Of a stretch of DNA of 64,000 bases, positions 54,446 through 63,718 are shown in pieces. The stretch is from Mesorhizobium sp. YC-39 (lineage in GTDB: Bacteria > Pseudomonadota > Alphaproteobacteria > Rhizobiales > Rhizobiaceae): positions 372,001-436,000 of the forward strand of contig NZ_JAOWPS010000005.1 of NCBI RefSeq assembly GCF_025753795.1. Direction: 5' to 3'. The position numbers and the translations under genes were made by a program. Within the stretch, counting starts at the first letter, position 1, and every line of letters begins with the position of its first letter. The notes beneath the pieces are model-generated. The model worked only from the letters and a program-made list of their open reading frames with translations. It did no database searches and was not told where the DNA came from.

Positions 54446-54976
54446 ATGGTCACGATCTACGAGAGGAAGCCCGGCCTGTCGCGCCGCGAGCTGCTGAAAC
54501 GCGGCGGGGCAAGCGCATTGCTGATGATTTCGGGCAGCGCCGTCATCAGCCCGGAACATGCGTGGGGGCTGGAGACATCGGCACTCAAGCCGGAAACCAT
54601 GGCGACGCTGATCCAGATGGCGCGAGACATCTACCCGCACGACCAGGTGCCCGACAAATATTACGCGATTGCCGTAAAGGCGCATGACGAGCAGGCCGCA
54701 AAAGACCCCGCCCACAAGGATCTCATTGAAAAGGGCATTGCCGATCTCGACTTGAAGTCGGGCAAGGACGGCTACACCGGTCTCGGCTGGGAGGAGCAGC
54801 GCGTCGCCGTACTCAAGCAGATCGAGGGCACGCCGTTCTTCCAGGCGGTCCGAGGCGGACTGGTTGTCGGCCTCTACAACCAGAAGGAGGTCTGGCCGAT
54901 CTTCGGCTACGAGGGCGAGTCCTACTCCAAGGGCGGCTATATCGCGCGCGGTTTCGACGACATCGAGTGGCTTTAA
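54446..54976 (+). CDS. Gluconate 2-dehydrogenase subunit 3 family protein, Tat-exported
   Basis: A 176-residue accessory subunit. The N-terminus carries a twin-arginine signal (SRRELLKRGGASALLMISGSA, residues 11-31), so it is exported folded, probably together with its GMC partner. The rest (LIQMARDIYPHDQVPDKYY ... GWEEQRVAVLKQIEGTPFF) fits the subunit 3 family. It starts after a ggagg site and lies 50 bases before the GMC gene, which itself has no signal peptide; co-export by this subunit is the known mode for such complexes. The third, cytochrome c subunit is not in the window. Confidence 0.9.
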   Translation: MVTIYERKPGLSRRELLKRGGASALLMISGSAVISPEHAWGLETSALKPETMATLIQMARDIYPHDQVPDKYYAIAVKAHDEQAAKDPAHKDLIEKGIADLDLKSGKDGYTGLGWEEQRVAVLKQIEGTPFFQAVRGGLVVGLYNQKEVWPIFGYEGESYSKGGYIARGFDDIEWL

Positions 54977-55026
54977 GCCTCCTTCGTCCCCAATCGCATC
55001 AGACAGACACATCATGGGAGGAAACC

Positions 55027-56598
55027 ATGGCAGCACCATTTGATCTCAAGGACGATGGCGTGGTCGTCATCATCGGCTCGGGCGCCGGCGGCGGCACGCT
55101 CGGCAACGAACTTGCGCAAAAAGGCATCGACGTCGTCATCCTGGAGGCGGGCGCCCGTCACGAATATGAGGACTTCATCAACGACGAGTGGGATTCCTTT
55201 GCTCAACTCGCCTGGAAGGACAAGCGCACCACCTCCGGCGACTGGCGGGTGGCGAAGGATTTTCCGAACCTGCCGGCCTGGATCGTCAAGTCCGTCGGCG
55301 GCTCGACCACGCATTGGGCGGGCGCATCGCTGCGCTTCCAGGAGCACGAATTCAAGACACTTTCGACCTATGGAAAACTGGAAGGCGCGACTTTGCTAGA
55401 TTGGCCGATCACGCTGGCCGAGATGGAGCCCTACTATGCCAAGGCCGAGGCCAAGATGGGCGTCACCGGCACCAACGATTGGCCGAGGTTGCCGGGCAAC
55501 AATAACTTCAAGGTGCTGAAGGCCGGCGCCGACAAGCTCGGCTACAAGGAGTGCCACACCGGCAATATGGCGATAAACTCGGTCGACCGCGACGACCGCA
55601 TGTCCTGCCAGCAGACCGGCTTCTGCTTCCAGGGCTGCAAATGGGGCGCCAAATGGTCGACGCTCTATGCGGAGATCCCCAAAGGCGAGGCGACCGGCCA
55701 TCTCGAGGTCAGGCCGAATGCCATGGCGATCAAGATCAACCACGATGCGTCGGGCAAGGTCACCGGTGTTGTCTATGCCGACAAGGACGGCAAGTTGCAG
55801 GAGCAGAAGGCCCGCATCGTCGCCGTCGCCGGCAATTCGATCGAGAGCCCGCGTCTGCTGCTCAATTCAGCGTCAGCGAAGTTCCCCGACGGTCTCGCCA
55901 ATTCGTCGGGGCAGGTGGGCAAGAACTACATGCGCCACACCACCGGGTCGGTCTATGCCATTTTCGACAAGCCGGTGCATATGTATCGCGGCACCACCAT
56001 GGCCGGAATCATCCGCGACGAGGCGCGCCATGATCCGTCGCGCGGTTTCGTCGGCGGCTACGAGCTCGAGACGCTGGCGCTCGGCCTGCCATTCATGGCG
56101 GCCTTCCTCGATCCCGGTGGCTGGGGTCGCTCCTTCACCACCGCGCTCGATCATTACGACCAAATGGCCGGTCTGTGGATCGTCGGCGAGGACATGCCGC
56201 GCGCGGAAAACCGCATCACGCTGCATGCCGACATGAAGGACGAGCACGGCATGCCGGTGGCGGACGTGCATTTCGACGACCACGCCAACGACACGGCGAT
56301 GCGCAACCACGCCTACAAGCAGGGTTCGGCGCTCTATGCGGCGGTCGGTGCGACCCGCACCTTCCCGACGCCGCCCTATCCCTCGACCCACAACCTCGGT
56401 ACCAACCGGATGAGCGAGAAGGCGGAAGACGGCGTCGTCAACAAGCATGGCCAGGCGCACGACATCAAGAACCTGTTCGTGTCGGATGGCAGCCAGTTCA
56501 CCACCGGCGGTGCCGAGAATCCGACGCTGACGATCGTGTCGCTGGCAATCCGCCAGGCCGAGTACATCGCCGGACAGATGTCGGCGAAGAGCATCTAG
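55027..56598 (+). CDS. GMC oxidoreductase, gluconate/sorbose dehydrogenase-type flavoprotein
   Basis: A 523-residue FAD enzyme of the GMC family that oxidises sugars, sugar acids or alcohols. The FAD motif is IIGSGAGGGTLGNELAQKG near residues 14-33, then WIVKSVGGSTTHWAGASLR; the active-site region is PPYPSTHNLGTNRMSE (His near 455) and ends FVSDGSQFTTGGAENPTLTI. It has no signal peptide and is likely carried by the Tat-exported subunit 3 upstream. The ATG at 55027 has GGAGG. The substrate is not defined by sequence. A very strong terminator follows. Confidence 0.9.
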   Translation: MAAPFDLKDDGVVVIIGSGAGGGTLGNELAQKGIDVVILEAGARHEYEDFINDEWDSFAQLAWKDKRTTSGDWRVAKDFPNLPAWIVKSVGGSTTHWAGASLRFQEHEFKTLSTYGKLEGATLLDWPITLAEMEPYYAKAEAKMGVTGTNDWPRLPGNNNFKVLKAGADKLGYKECHTGNMAINSVDRDDRMSCQQTGFCFQGCKWGAKWSTLYAEIPKGEATGHLEVRPNAMAIKINHDASGKVTGVVYADKDGKLQEQKARIVAVAGNSIESPRLLLNSASAKFPDGLANSSGQVGKNYMRHTTGSVYAIFDKPVHMYRGTTMAGIIRDEARHDPSRGFVGGYELETLALGLPFMAAFLDPGGWGRSFTTALDHYDQMAGLWIVGEDMPRAENRITLHADMKDEHGMPVADVHFDDHANDTAMRNHAYKQGSALYAAVGATRTFPTPPYPSTHNLGTNRMSEKAEDGVVNKHGQAHDIKNLFVSDGSQFTTGGAENPTLTIVSLAIRQAEYIAGQMSAKSI

Positions 56599-56625
56599 CT
56601 GGCAGTATCCTCCCGACTGCGTGCT

Positions 56626-56658
56626 GGCGCGAAACCCCAAGGGTTTCGCGCCTTTTTT
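56626..56658 (+). terminator. Intrinsic terminator after the GMC gene
   Basis: A 12-bp perfect stem (ggcgcgaaaccc/gggtttcgcgcc) with a three-base loop and six T. It ends the dehydrogenase transcript 28 bases after the stop. Confidence 0.9.
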
Positions 56659-56682
56659 CGCCGCGATCCTCAGCCGCCAGAG

Positions 56683-58595
56683 CTATGCGCCGACCGGCTG
56701 GCCATCCTTGCGGCGGATGGCGACCACAGACGGTCGCGGCGGCTGACCATCCCTAAAGTCGGGCCACAGCGTCGCGGCCTTGTCGAGCGTCTCGGCGTCC
56801 TCGGCCGGATGCTGCACCGACAGGAACAGCGTCGTGCCGTCCGGGGTGAAGCAGGGGCCGGTTGCCTCGGCGCCATGTGGGCAGGTGAAGAGCAGCTTCG
56901 GCAAGCCGCGCGCCGCACCCTCGGTATCGACGCCATAGACGCCGTCCGGCAGATCGAAGTCGTTGGCGCCGTCGGTCGCGACCCAGAGCCGGCCGGCGGG
57001 GTCGAAAGTGATGTTGTCGGGGCAGACGAACCAGCCATTGTCCGATGTGTCGGGATGGAAGGTGGCGCCGACGGCGGCCTCCTTCGGGTTGCCGCAGAGC
57101 ACGAACAGGTCCCATTCGTATTTTTCGGCCGTATGGTCAGCCTCAATGCCACGGCCGCCGGGCGGGATCAGCTCGACGATATGACCCCAGAGGTTTTCCG
57201 GCCGCGTGTTCGCCGGGTTAACCTTCGACTGGTCGCGCTTCTTGTTCTTGGTCATCACCGCATAGACGCGGCCGGTGACTGGATTGGTCTCGATATCCTC
57301 CGGCCGGTCCATCGGTGTCGCGCCCAGCGCGTCGGCGGCAGAACGGGTCTTGAGCAGCACTTCGGCCTGGTCGGCGAAACCGTTCTTGGCGGTCAGCTTG
57401 CCCTGGCCGTGCACCAGCGGCAGCCACGTCATCGTGCCGTCGGCATCGAAACGCGCCACCGACAGCACACCATCATCGAGCAGATCCTTGCCGGAAGCCG
57501 GGTTCGCCGGGTCGTAGGCCTCGGCTGAGACGAAGCGATAAATGTATTCGAAATAGTCGTCGTCGCCCATATAGACGACAACGCGGCCGTCCTTGTTGAC
57601 GACGACGGTCGAGGCTTCGTGCGACATGCGGCCGAGCGCGGTGCGCTTCACCGGCTTCGAAGTCGGATCATAGGGATCGATCTCGACCACCCAATCGAAA
57701 CGATTGGCCTCATTGGGTTCCTTGTCGAGGTCGAACCGGTCATGGAAGCGGGCGCGGCCGTAGATGTCCGAGCCGTCGAAAGCGTAGCGATCGAGGATAT
57801 CTGATATCGGCGCCTTCTTCGGATCGCCACCGAAAATATCGGAAACGCCTTCCTCGAGGTGAGCACAGTGCCCCATGGGGTGAAGCCGCCGCTGCAATTG
57901 TAGCTGGTGCCGAGAACCTTGGTGCCGGTGGCGTCGGCCGAAGTCTTCATCAGCGCATGGCCGGCAGCGGGGCCGGAAAGGATCATTTCCGTGGTCGCCG
58001 TGATGCGGCGGTTGAGCGGGCTGTCTTCGACGGTTCCCCACTTACCGTCCTTCAGTATCACTTCGACGATCGAATGGCCCATCGCGGCCATGCCGAGATC
58101 GACTTGCTCCTTGTTCATCGTCTTGCCGGCATCGTCCTCGGTCATGCCGGGAAACATCACATTGGGAGAGATGTATTCGTTGTTGACGCAGAGCAGGCCG
58201 TGGTCGGAATTGACCGAGCCTTTCGGCAGCGGCATGAAGGCGATGTAGTCGCAATTGTAGCCGAAGCGCTTCTCCTGCTCATCGGCGGCGACCTTGTTGC
58301 CATCGAACTCCGGCAGGCCGGCGGCCAGCGCGTCGCCCCAGCGCGCGACGATCGTCGTCTCATAACCATCGGCGGCGGCATGGTTTTTGTCGTAAACGCG
58401 CTTCAGCTCGGGAAAGCCGAGCGTCGAGAGTGCGGCCGCGGCATGCGTTTCACCGGCAAACAGCGAGCCGACGAAGCTGCCGCCGGCAATCAGCGCTCCG
58501 GATGCAAGGCCGCCTTTCAGTATTTCGCGGCGCGAGACGCGGGCGGCGATGACGTCGCGAATGACAGGGGAGGATGAAGACGGTGCGTTGGCCAT
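56683..58595 (-). pseudogene. phoX: PhoX-family alkaline phosphatase, interrupted by a frameshift
   Basis: Two overlapping reading frames together give one PhoX (DUF839) protein of about 637 residues, a Tat-exported phosphatase (SRREILKGGLASGALIAGG) that releases phosphate from organic esters with Ca/Fe cofactors. The N-terminal part runs 58595 to about 57855, through NSDHGLLCVNNEYISPNVMF and CSGGFTPWGTVLTS; the C-terminal part, in the next frame, runs from about 57855 to 56683 (EEGVSDIFGGDPKKAP; MSHEASTVVVNKDGRVVVYMGDD; PRPSVVAIRRKDGQPVGA). Adding one G in the TCGAGG at about 57853-57858 restores the frame. Whether this is a real mutation or a read error cannot be told here. It ends convergent with the GMC gene. 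Confidence 0.85.
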
Positions 58596-58716
58596 AGTGT
58601 CTGCCTCTCTGGGTGGATGTTGACGGCGCACCGCTGCCTAAGCTGTTTCGGCAACACCCCGATGACATGAGAGGAAAGACTTTTGGCCGCGATCGCACGG
58701 CAGGCAGGCGCCGTGC

Positions 58717-59112
58717 TCAGCCCTTTGTGCAGGTCGAAGCGGTGAAGGCGCCGTCAGGCTGCCTCATGATGATGTCGAAAGACGGGCTGGTTTGCCCGTC
58801 CAGAGTGGCTTGGGTGAGCGAGATCGAATTGCCGCCGCTGGTATAGCCGCCCAATGGACCAAGCCAGGTGATCACGCCATTGGCGTCCATCTGATAATTA
58901 TAGCCCTGTTCAGCGGTCCCGAACGTGACCGGGCCACTATAGAGGTTGCCCTTGATGGTGATGTCGCCGAGGTTGAGGAACATGCCGAGCAGATAGACTT
59001 CGCAATGATAGGTGCCGTCCGGCATCTTGCCGTCGCTGAAGTCGGCGCGTGCGCCGCCAGTGGCTGCAAGCACAAGCGTGATGCCGAAAATACAGGAAAT
59101 CCTGGAAGCCAT
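58717..59112 (-). CDS. Small secreted protein of unknown function
   Basis: A 131-residue exported protein with a signal peptide of about 22 residues (FGITLVLAATGGARA). The mature part is beta-rich: DGTYHCEVYLLGMFLNLGDITIKGNLYSG, then TFGTAEQGYNYQMDANGVITWLGPLGGY. Two Cys (YHCE and STCTKG) may pair. I do not recognise a family. It lies between phoX and the urt promoter region and is transcribed on the phoX strand, 121 bases ahead of it, so it could be co-transcribed. Confidence 0.65.
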   Translation of the reverse strand: MASRISCIFGITLVLAATGGARADFSDGKMPDGTYHCEVYLLGMFLNLGDITIKGNLYSGPVTFGTAEQGYNYQMDANGVITWLGPLGGYTSGGNSISLTQATLDGQTSPSFDIIMRQPDGAFTASTCTKG

Positions 59113-59366
59113 GACGTCGCTCTGTTCGAGGCGAACTTGCCCTATTTCACCGCTGCACTGCAACAGCCGCGTCGGTCAATTTCGGTGTGTTCGGTGTAGG
59201 TCGGCCCAATAAGTAGGCATTTTCGAGATTTGGGCAAAATCTAGGCACGGGTGCGCATTTTTTTCTCAACGAAACTTTGAACGACATCCGCCCATCTTCA
59301 ACGGCTAATATTATAAGCAGCTGATAACGTTTGAAAATTCATGCATTTTCGATCGAATTCCGTCGG

Positions 59367-59383
59367 TTGGCACGGGGGTTGCT
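59367..59383 (+). promoter_or_regulatory. Consensus sigma-54 (RpoN) promoter of the urt operon
   Basis: TTGGCACGGGGGTTGCT has GG at -24 (59369-59370), exactly ten bases, then GC at -12 (59381-59382), matching the RpoN consensus TGGCACG-N4-TTGCW. The expected start is near 59394, 33 bases before the urtA ATG. It implies nitrogen control, probably through NtrC. The rest of the 314-base gap before urtA is AT-rich and shows no gene; I could not identify a convincing NtrC site. Confidence 0.85.
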
Positions 59384-59426
59384 TTGCATTGGTGCGGTGC
59401 AGTCAACCAGCTTGGGAGTGCTAGGC

Positions 59427-60737
59427 ATGAGGGGTAATTTCTCGACAATAACAAAAATGGTTTCGGCAGGCGTGGTCGCGGCGAGTCTGTTGATGGCCGT
59501 CCAGGCCAAGGCGGCCGACGACACGATCAAGGTGGGTATTCTCCATTCGCTGTCGGGGACCATGGCGATTTCGGAGACCACGCTGAAGGACGCCATGCTG
59601 ATGCTTATCGAGGAGCAGAATGCCAAGGGCGGCCTGCTCGGCAAGAAGCTTGAAGCGGTCGTTGTCGACCCGGCTTCCAACTGGCCGCTGTTTGCCGAAA
59701 AGGCGCGCGAGCTGATTTCCAAGGACAAGGTGGCGGCGGTGTTCGGCTGCTGGACGTCGGTGTCGCGCAAGTCGGTGCTGCCGGTTTTCTCCGAACTCGA
59801 CAACATCCTGTTCTATCCCGTCCAGTATGAGGGTGAGGAGAGCGAGCGCAACGTGTTCTACACTGGTGCCGCACCGAACCAGCAGGCTATTCCCGCGGTC
59901 GACTATCTGATGAGCGAGGATGGCGGTTCGGTGAAGCGCTGGGTGCTTGAAGGCACCGACTACGTATATCCGCGTACCACCAACAAGATCCTCGAGGCCT
60001 ATCTGAAGGCCAAGGGCGTCGCCGCCGAAGACATCATGGTCAATTACACGCCGTTCGGCTTCTCCGACTGGCAGACCGAAGTCTCGGCGATCAAGAAATT
60101 CGGTTCTGCAGGCAAGAAGACCGCAGTCGTCTCGACCGTCAATGGCGACGCCAACGTGCCGTTCTACAAGGAACTCGGCAACCAGGGCATCAAGGCCGAG
60201 GACATCCCGGTCATGGCCTTCTCGGTCGGTGAGGAAGAGCTTGCCGGTCTCGATACCGCTCCCCTGGTCGGCCATCTCGCCGCCTGGAACTATTTCGAGA
60301 GCGTCGATACGCCCGAGAACAAGAAGTTCATCGCCGACTGGCACAAGTTCATCAAGAACGACAAGCGCACCACCAACGACCCGATGGAAGCCCACTATAT
60401 CGGCTTCAACATGTGGGTGAAGGCGGTCGAGAAGGCCGGCACCACCGATCCGGACAAGGTCATCGACGCGATGATCGGCGTCTCCGTGCCGAACCTGACC
60501 GGCGGCTATTCGACCATGATGCCGAACCATCACATCACCAAGCCGGTGCTGATCGGCGAAATCCAGGCCGACGGCCAGTTCGAAACGGTCTCGCAGACCC
60601 CCGGTCTTGTCATGGGCGACGAATGGTCCGACTATCTGCCTGACTCCAAGGACCTGATCTCCGATTGGCGCGCGCCACTGTCGTGCGGCAACTTCAACGT
60701 CGCCACCGGCAAGTGCGGCGGCAAGGGAACCAACTGA
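59427..60737 (+). CDS. urtA: Urea ABC transporter substrate-binding protein
   Basis: A 436-residue periplasmic binding protein that captures urea. A signal peptide ends near residue 30 (SLLMAVQAKA-A); mature sequence KVGILHSLSGTMAISETTLKDA, FGCWTSVSRKSVLPV, NILFYPVQYEGEESERNVFYTGAAPNQQ and the C-terminal SCGNF is characteristic of UrtA rather than other branched-chain binding proteins. The ATG at 59427 (gggag upstream) is used because a TTG further up would lie upstream of the promoter. First gene of urtABCD. Confidence 0.95.
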   Translation: MRGNFSTITKMVSAGVVAASLLMAVQAKAADDTIKVGILHSLSGTMAISETTLKDAMLMLIEEQNAKGGLLGKKLEAVVVDPASNWPLFAEKARELISKDKVAAVFGCWTSVSRKSVLPVFSELDNILFYPVQYEGEESERNVFYTGAAPNQQAIPAVDYLMSEDGGSVKRWVLEGTDYVYPRTTNKILEAYLKAKGVAAEDIMVNYTPFGFSDWQTEVSAIKKFGSAGKKTAVVSTVNGDANVPFYKELGNQGIKAEDIPVMAFSVGEEELAGLDTAPLVGHLAAWNYFESVDTPENKKFIADWHKFIKNDKRTTNDPMEAHYIGFNMWVKAVEKAGTTDPDKVIDAMIGVSVPNLTGGYSTMMPNHHITKPVLIGEIQADGQFETVSQTPGLVMGDEWSDYLPDSKDLISDWRAPLSCGNFNVATGKCGGKGTN

Positions 60738-60754
60738 TCCTCCCGGGTCTGAAC

Positions 60755-60825
60755 GGTCGTGGATTTGTCCACGACCTAGACCGCGAAGCGTCCGGGCGAG
60801 CTCCTCCTCCAGTCCGCCCGGACGC
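60755..60825 (+). promoter_or_regulatory. Two stable intercistronic hairpins between urtA and urtB
   Basis: First, GGTCGTGGA/TCCACGACC (60755-60763/60768-60776) with a TTTG loop; second, an 11-bp stem GCGTCCGGGCG/CGCCCGGACGC (60788-60798/60815-60825) with a 16-base loop. Neither has a T tract, so they are not plain terminators. They are placed as in many binding-protein operons, where such stems protect the upstream message and lower downstream expression. Confidence 0.65.
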
Positions 60826-60871
60826 GAAATTCAACGCTTCAAGAGTACTCGAATCAAGAGTGTTCGAATCG

Positions 60872-62488
60872 ATGGTCCTGCTACGCGCGATTGGCCTGAC
60901 GCTGCTGTTTCTGCTGGCAAATCTGTTGCCGGCGAACGCCAGCGAAGCCGATCTGCGCGCGATCATCGCGAAATTTGCCACAGCCACGAATTTCTCGGCC
61001 ACCGAAGCCGTGGTGCGCGAGCTTGCCGCCACTGGCGATCCCCTGGTCGAACGCCCGCTTGCAGCGCTTGCGGAGGGCAGTCTTTACGTCCGCAGGGCCG
61101 ATTCCCTGGTCTTCGTCGGCAAGGAGGGCGGCGACAGCGTCGAACTTCTAGATCCCCTGAGCGGCGAAAAGTCCGGCGAGGCGGCCAAGGGAGACATCAC
61201 CAAGATCAAGGTTAATAACACGCTGCGCCGCGTCATCCGCGATGCGCTGGGTACGTTGACGCTTCGCGCCAAGGATCCGGCCGTGCGCATCGCAGCCGCC
61301 GCCACTATGTTCAAGACGCCCGATGCCGCAAACATCGAACCGCTCGACGCCGCGATCGCCGCTGAAACCGATGCAAAGGTCAAGGCGCTGTTCGAACAGG
61401 CGCGCGCCGCATCCGTGCTGGTCTCCGACAGGTCGGAGGCCGACAAGCTTGCGGCAATCGCCCTGATTGGCGTGCGCGGCGACCGCGATGCGCTCTCGCT
61501 GCTCACCTCGGTCGAGGCCAATTCGCAAGGCGCGGTCAAGGACGCGGCGACAGCGGCAATCGGCACCATCAATTCGACGTTGGCCTTCTGGGATGCCGGC
61601 CAGAACATCTGGTACGGCATTTCGCTGGGGTCGGTGCTGCTGCTAGCGGCAATTGGCCTCGCCATCACCTTCGGCGTCATGGGCGTCATCAACATGGCGC
61701 ATGGCGAGATGGTCATGCTCGGCGCCTACACCACCTTTGTCGTCCAGGAGGTGATCCGCAGTTCCTTTCCCGGTCTGTTCGACTGGTCGCTGGTCATCGC
61801 GCTGCCGCTTGCTTTCCTTGTCGCGGCCCTGGTCGGCCTGGCCATCGAGCGCGGCGTTATCCGCTTCCTCTACGGCCGGCCGCTGGAAACGCTGCTGGCG
61901 ACATGGGGCGTCTCGCTGATCCTGCAGCAGGCGGTGCGCACCATCTTCGGGCCGACAAACCAGGAGGTCGGCAATCCGTCTTGGATGTCGGGCTCGTTCG
62001 ATGTCGGCCAGCTTGCGATCACCTGGAACCGCCTCTGGATCCTGGTTTTTTCGCTCTGCGTGTTTGCCCTGTTGCTCTATGTGATGAAGCGCACGCCCTG
62101 GGGCCTGCAGATGCGCGCCGTCACCGCCAACCGCCGCATGGCCGCCTCGATGGGCATCAAAACGCCATGGGTCGACGCGCTGACCTTTGCATTGGGATCA
62201 GGTATTGCCGGCATTGCCGGCGTCGCGCTCAGCCAGATCGACAATGTTTCGCCCAATCTCGGCCGCGGCTACATCATCGACAGCTTCATGGTCGTGGTCT
62301 TCGGCGGCGTCGGCAATCTCTGGGGCACGCTGGTCGGCGCCTTTTCGCTCGGCATCGTCAACAAGTTCCTCGAACCCTATGCCGGCGCCGTGCTCGGCAA
62401 GATCGTCGTGCTGGTCCTCATCATCCTGTTCATCCAGAAGCGCCCGCGCGGCCTGTTCGCGCTCAAGGGCAGGGCGGTGGAAGCATGA
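60872..62488 (+). CDS. urtB: Urea ABC transporter permease UrtB
   Basis: A 538-residue permease. A signal-peptide-like N-terminus (about 1-22, LLFLLANLLPANA) and a periplasmic helical domain of about 220 residues, typical of UrtB, precede the LivH-like membrane core (AAIGLAITFGVMGVINMAHGEMVMLGAYTTF; RPLETLLATWGVSLILQQAVRTIFG; GNLWGTLVGAF). The ATG at 60872 gives a normal leader. It ends in ATGA with urtC, so they are translationally coupled. The dimer UrtB-UrtC forms the urea path in the inner membrane. Confidence 0.94.
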   Translation: MVLLRAIGLTLLFLLANLLPANASEADLRAIIAKFATATNFSATEAVVRELAATGDPLVERPLAALAEGSLYVRRADSLVFVGKEGGDSVELLDPLSGEKSGEAAKGDITKIKVNNTLRRVIRDALGTLTLRAKDPAVRIAAAATMFKTPDAANIEPLDAAIAAETDAKVKALFEQARAASVLVSDRSEADKLAAIALIGVRGDRDALSLLTSVEANSQGAVKDAATAAIGTINSTLAFWDAGQNIWYGISLGSVLLLAAIGLAITFGVMGVINMAHGEMVMLGAYTTFVVQEVIRSSFPGLFDWSLVIALPLAFLVAALVGLAIERGVIRFLYGRPLETLLATWGVSLILQQAVRTIFGPTNQEVGNPSWMSGSFDVGQLAITWNRLWILVFSLCVFALLLYVMKRTPWGLQMRAVTANRRMAASMGIKTPWVDALTFALGSGIAGIAGVALSQIDNVSPNLGRGYIIDSFMVVVFGGVGNLWGTLVGAFSLGIVNKFLEPYAGAVLGKIVVLVLIILFIQKRPRGLFALKGRAVEA

Positions 62489-63714
62489 TCACGGGACGCT
62501 TCTTCGCCGCCGGCGCCGATCGCCGCATCGCCATCACCATCTTCATCCTGCTGGCGGTCGCCATCATCGTGCCGCTGCTCAATCTTGCTGTCTCGCCGGC
62601 GAGCGCGTTTTACGTCCCATCCTATATCGTTGCGCTCGCCGGCAAATATCTGTGCTACGCGCTGCTGGCCTTGGCGCTCGATCTCGTCTGGGGCTATTGC
62701 GGCATTCTTTCGCTCGGCCATGGCGCCTTCTTCGCGCTCGGCGGCTATGCGATGGGCATGTATCTGATGCGCCAGATCGGCTCGCGCGGCGTCTACGGCA
62801 ATCCGCTGCTGCCCGATTTCATGGTGTTCCTCAACTACAAGGAATTGCCGTGGTTCTGGTACGGCTTCGACCATTTCTGGTTCGCTGGCCTCATGGTGCT
62901 GGCCGTGCCAGGCCTGCTTGCCTTCGTCTTCGGCTGGTTCGCCTTCCGCAGCCGCGTCACCGGCGTCTATCTGTCGATCATCACCCAGGCGATGACCTAT
63001 GCGCTGCTGCTCGCCTTCTTCCGCAACGACATGGGTTTCGGCGGCAATAACGGCCTGACCGATTTCAAGGATATTCTAGGGTTCAACGTGCAGGCTGACG
63101 CGACTCGCTCGGCGCTGTTCGCCGCGAGCGCGGTGACGCTCGCACTCGCCGTCTTCATCACCTGGGCGATCGTCGGCTCCAAATACGGCAAGCTGCTGAT
63201 GGCGGTGCGCGACGCCGAGAGCCGTACGCGCTTCCTCGGCTGGCGGGCCGAGAACGTCAAGCTGTTCGCCTTCACCGTTTCGGCTGTCATGGCCGGCATC
63301 GCCGGGGCGCTCTACGTGCCACAGGTTGGCATCATCAATCCGGGCGAGTTCGAGCCGTCCAATTCGATCGAGGTCGTGGTGTGGGCAGCCGTCGGCGGCC
63401 GCGGCACCATCGTGGGACCGATCATCGGCGCGCTTTTGGTCAATGCCGGCAAATCCTGGTTCACCGGCGTGCTGCCGGAGTTCTGGCTGTTTGCACTGGG
63501 TGGGCTGTTCGTCGCCGTTACGCTGTTCCTGCCCAAGGGCATTATCGGCATGTGGGATTCCTGGCGCGGCAATGCCAGGGCGCTGCGGGCGGCCTCGCTC
63601 GCCGAGGAAGCCGGCACCGATCCCGACGTGTCTCCGGCGAAGATCGTTCGCAGCGCCGCGAGGACGCCGGGCGACTGGTCCGCCTCCGGTCCTGAACCGC
63701 AGCCGGCGGAGTAG
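62485..63714 (+). CDS. urtC: Urea ABC transporter permease UrtC
   Basis: A 409-residue LivM-like permease with about 9-10 helices. Family blocks are LALDLVWGYCGILSLGHGAFFALGGYAMGMYL, TGVYLSIITQAMTYALLLAFFRNDMGFGGNNGLTDF and VRDAESRTRFLGWRAENVKLFAF (the EAA-like loop). It shares a four-base overlap with urtB and is followed by urtD after five bases. The C-terminal 40 residues are hydrophilic and lie beyond the usual family end. Confidence 0.94.
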   Translation: MITGRFFAAGADRRIAITIFILLAVAIIVPLLNLAVSPASAFYVPSYIVALAGKYLCYALLALALDLVWGYCGILSLGHGAFFALGGYAMGMYLMRQIGSRGVYGNPLLPDFMVFLNYKELPWFWYGFDHFWFAGLMVLAVPGLLAFVFGWFAFRSRVTGVYLSIITQAMTYALLLAFFRNDMGFGGNNGLTDFKDILGFNVQADATRSALFAASAVTLALAVFITWAIVGSKYGKLLMAVRDAESRTRFLGWRAENVKLFAFTVSAVMAGIAGALYVPQVGIINPGEFEPSNSIEVVVWAAVGGRGTIVGPIIGALLVNAGKSWFTGVLPEFWLFALGGLFVAVTLFLPKGIIGMWDSWRGNARALRAASLAEEAGTDPDVSPAKIVRSAARTPGDWSASGPEPQPAE

Positions 63715-63718
63715 AGCG

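Noticed and set aside
57648-57855. The about 70 codons following the phoX frameshift in the first frame
   Set aside because: The sequence turns into Arg/Ser-rich text while the conserved PhoX sequence continues in the next frame, so it is not a real C-terminus.
59240-59260. GCAC/GTGC pair in the urtA upstream region as an NtrC site
   Set aside because: Arms are separated by only two bases instead of the usual spacing of NtrC sites, so it does not fit.
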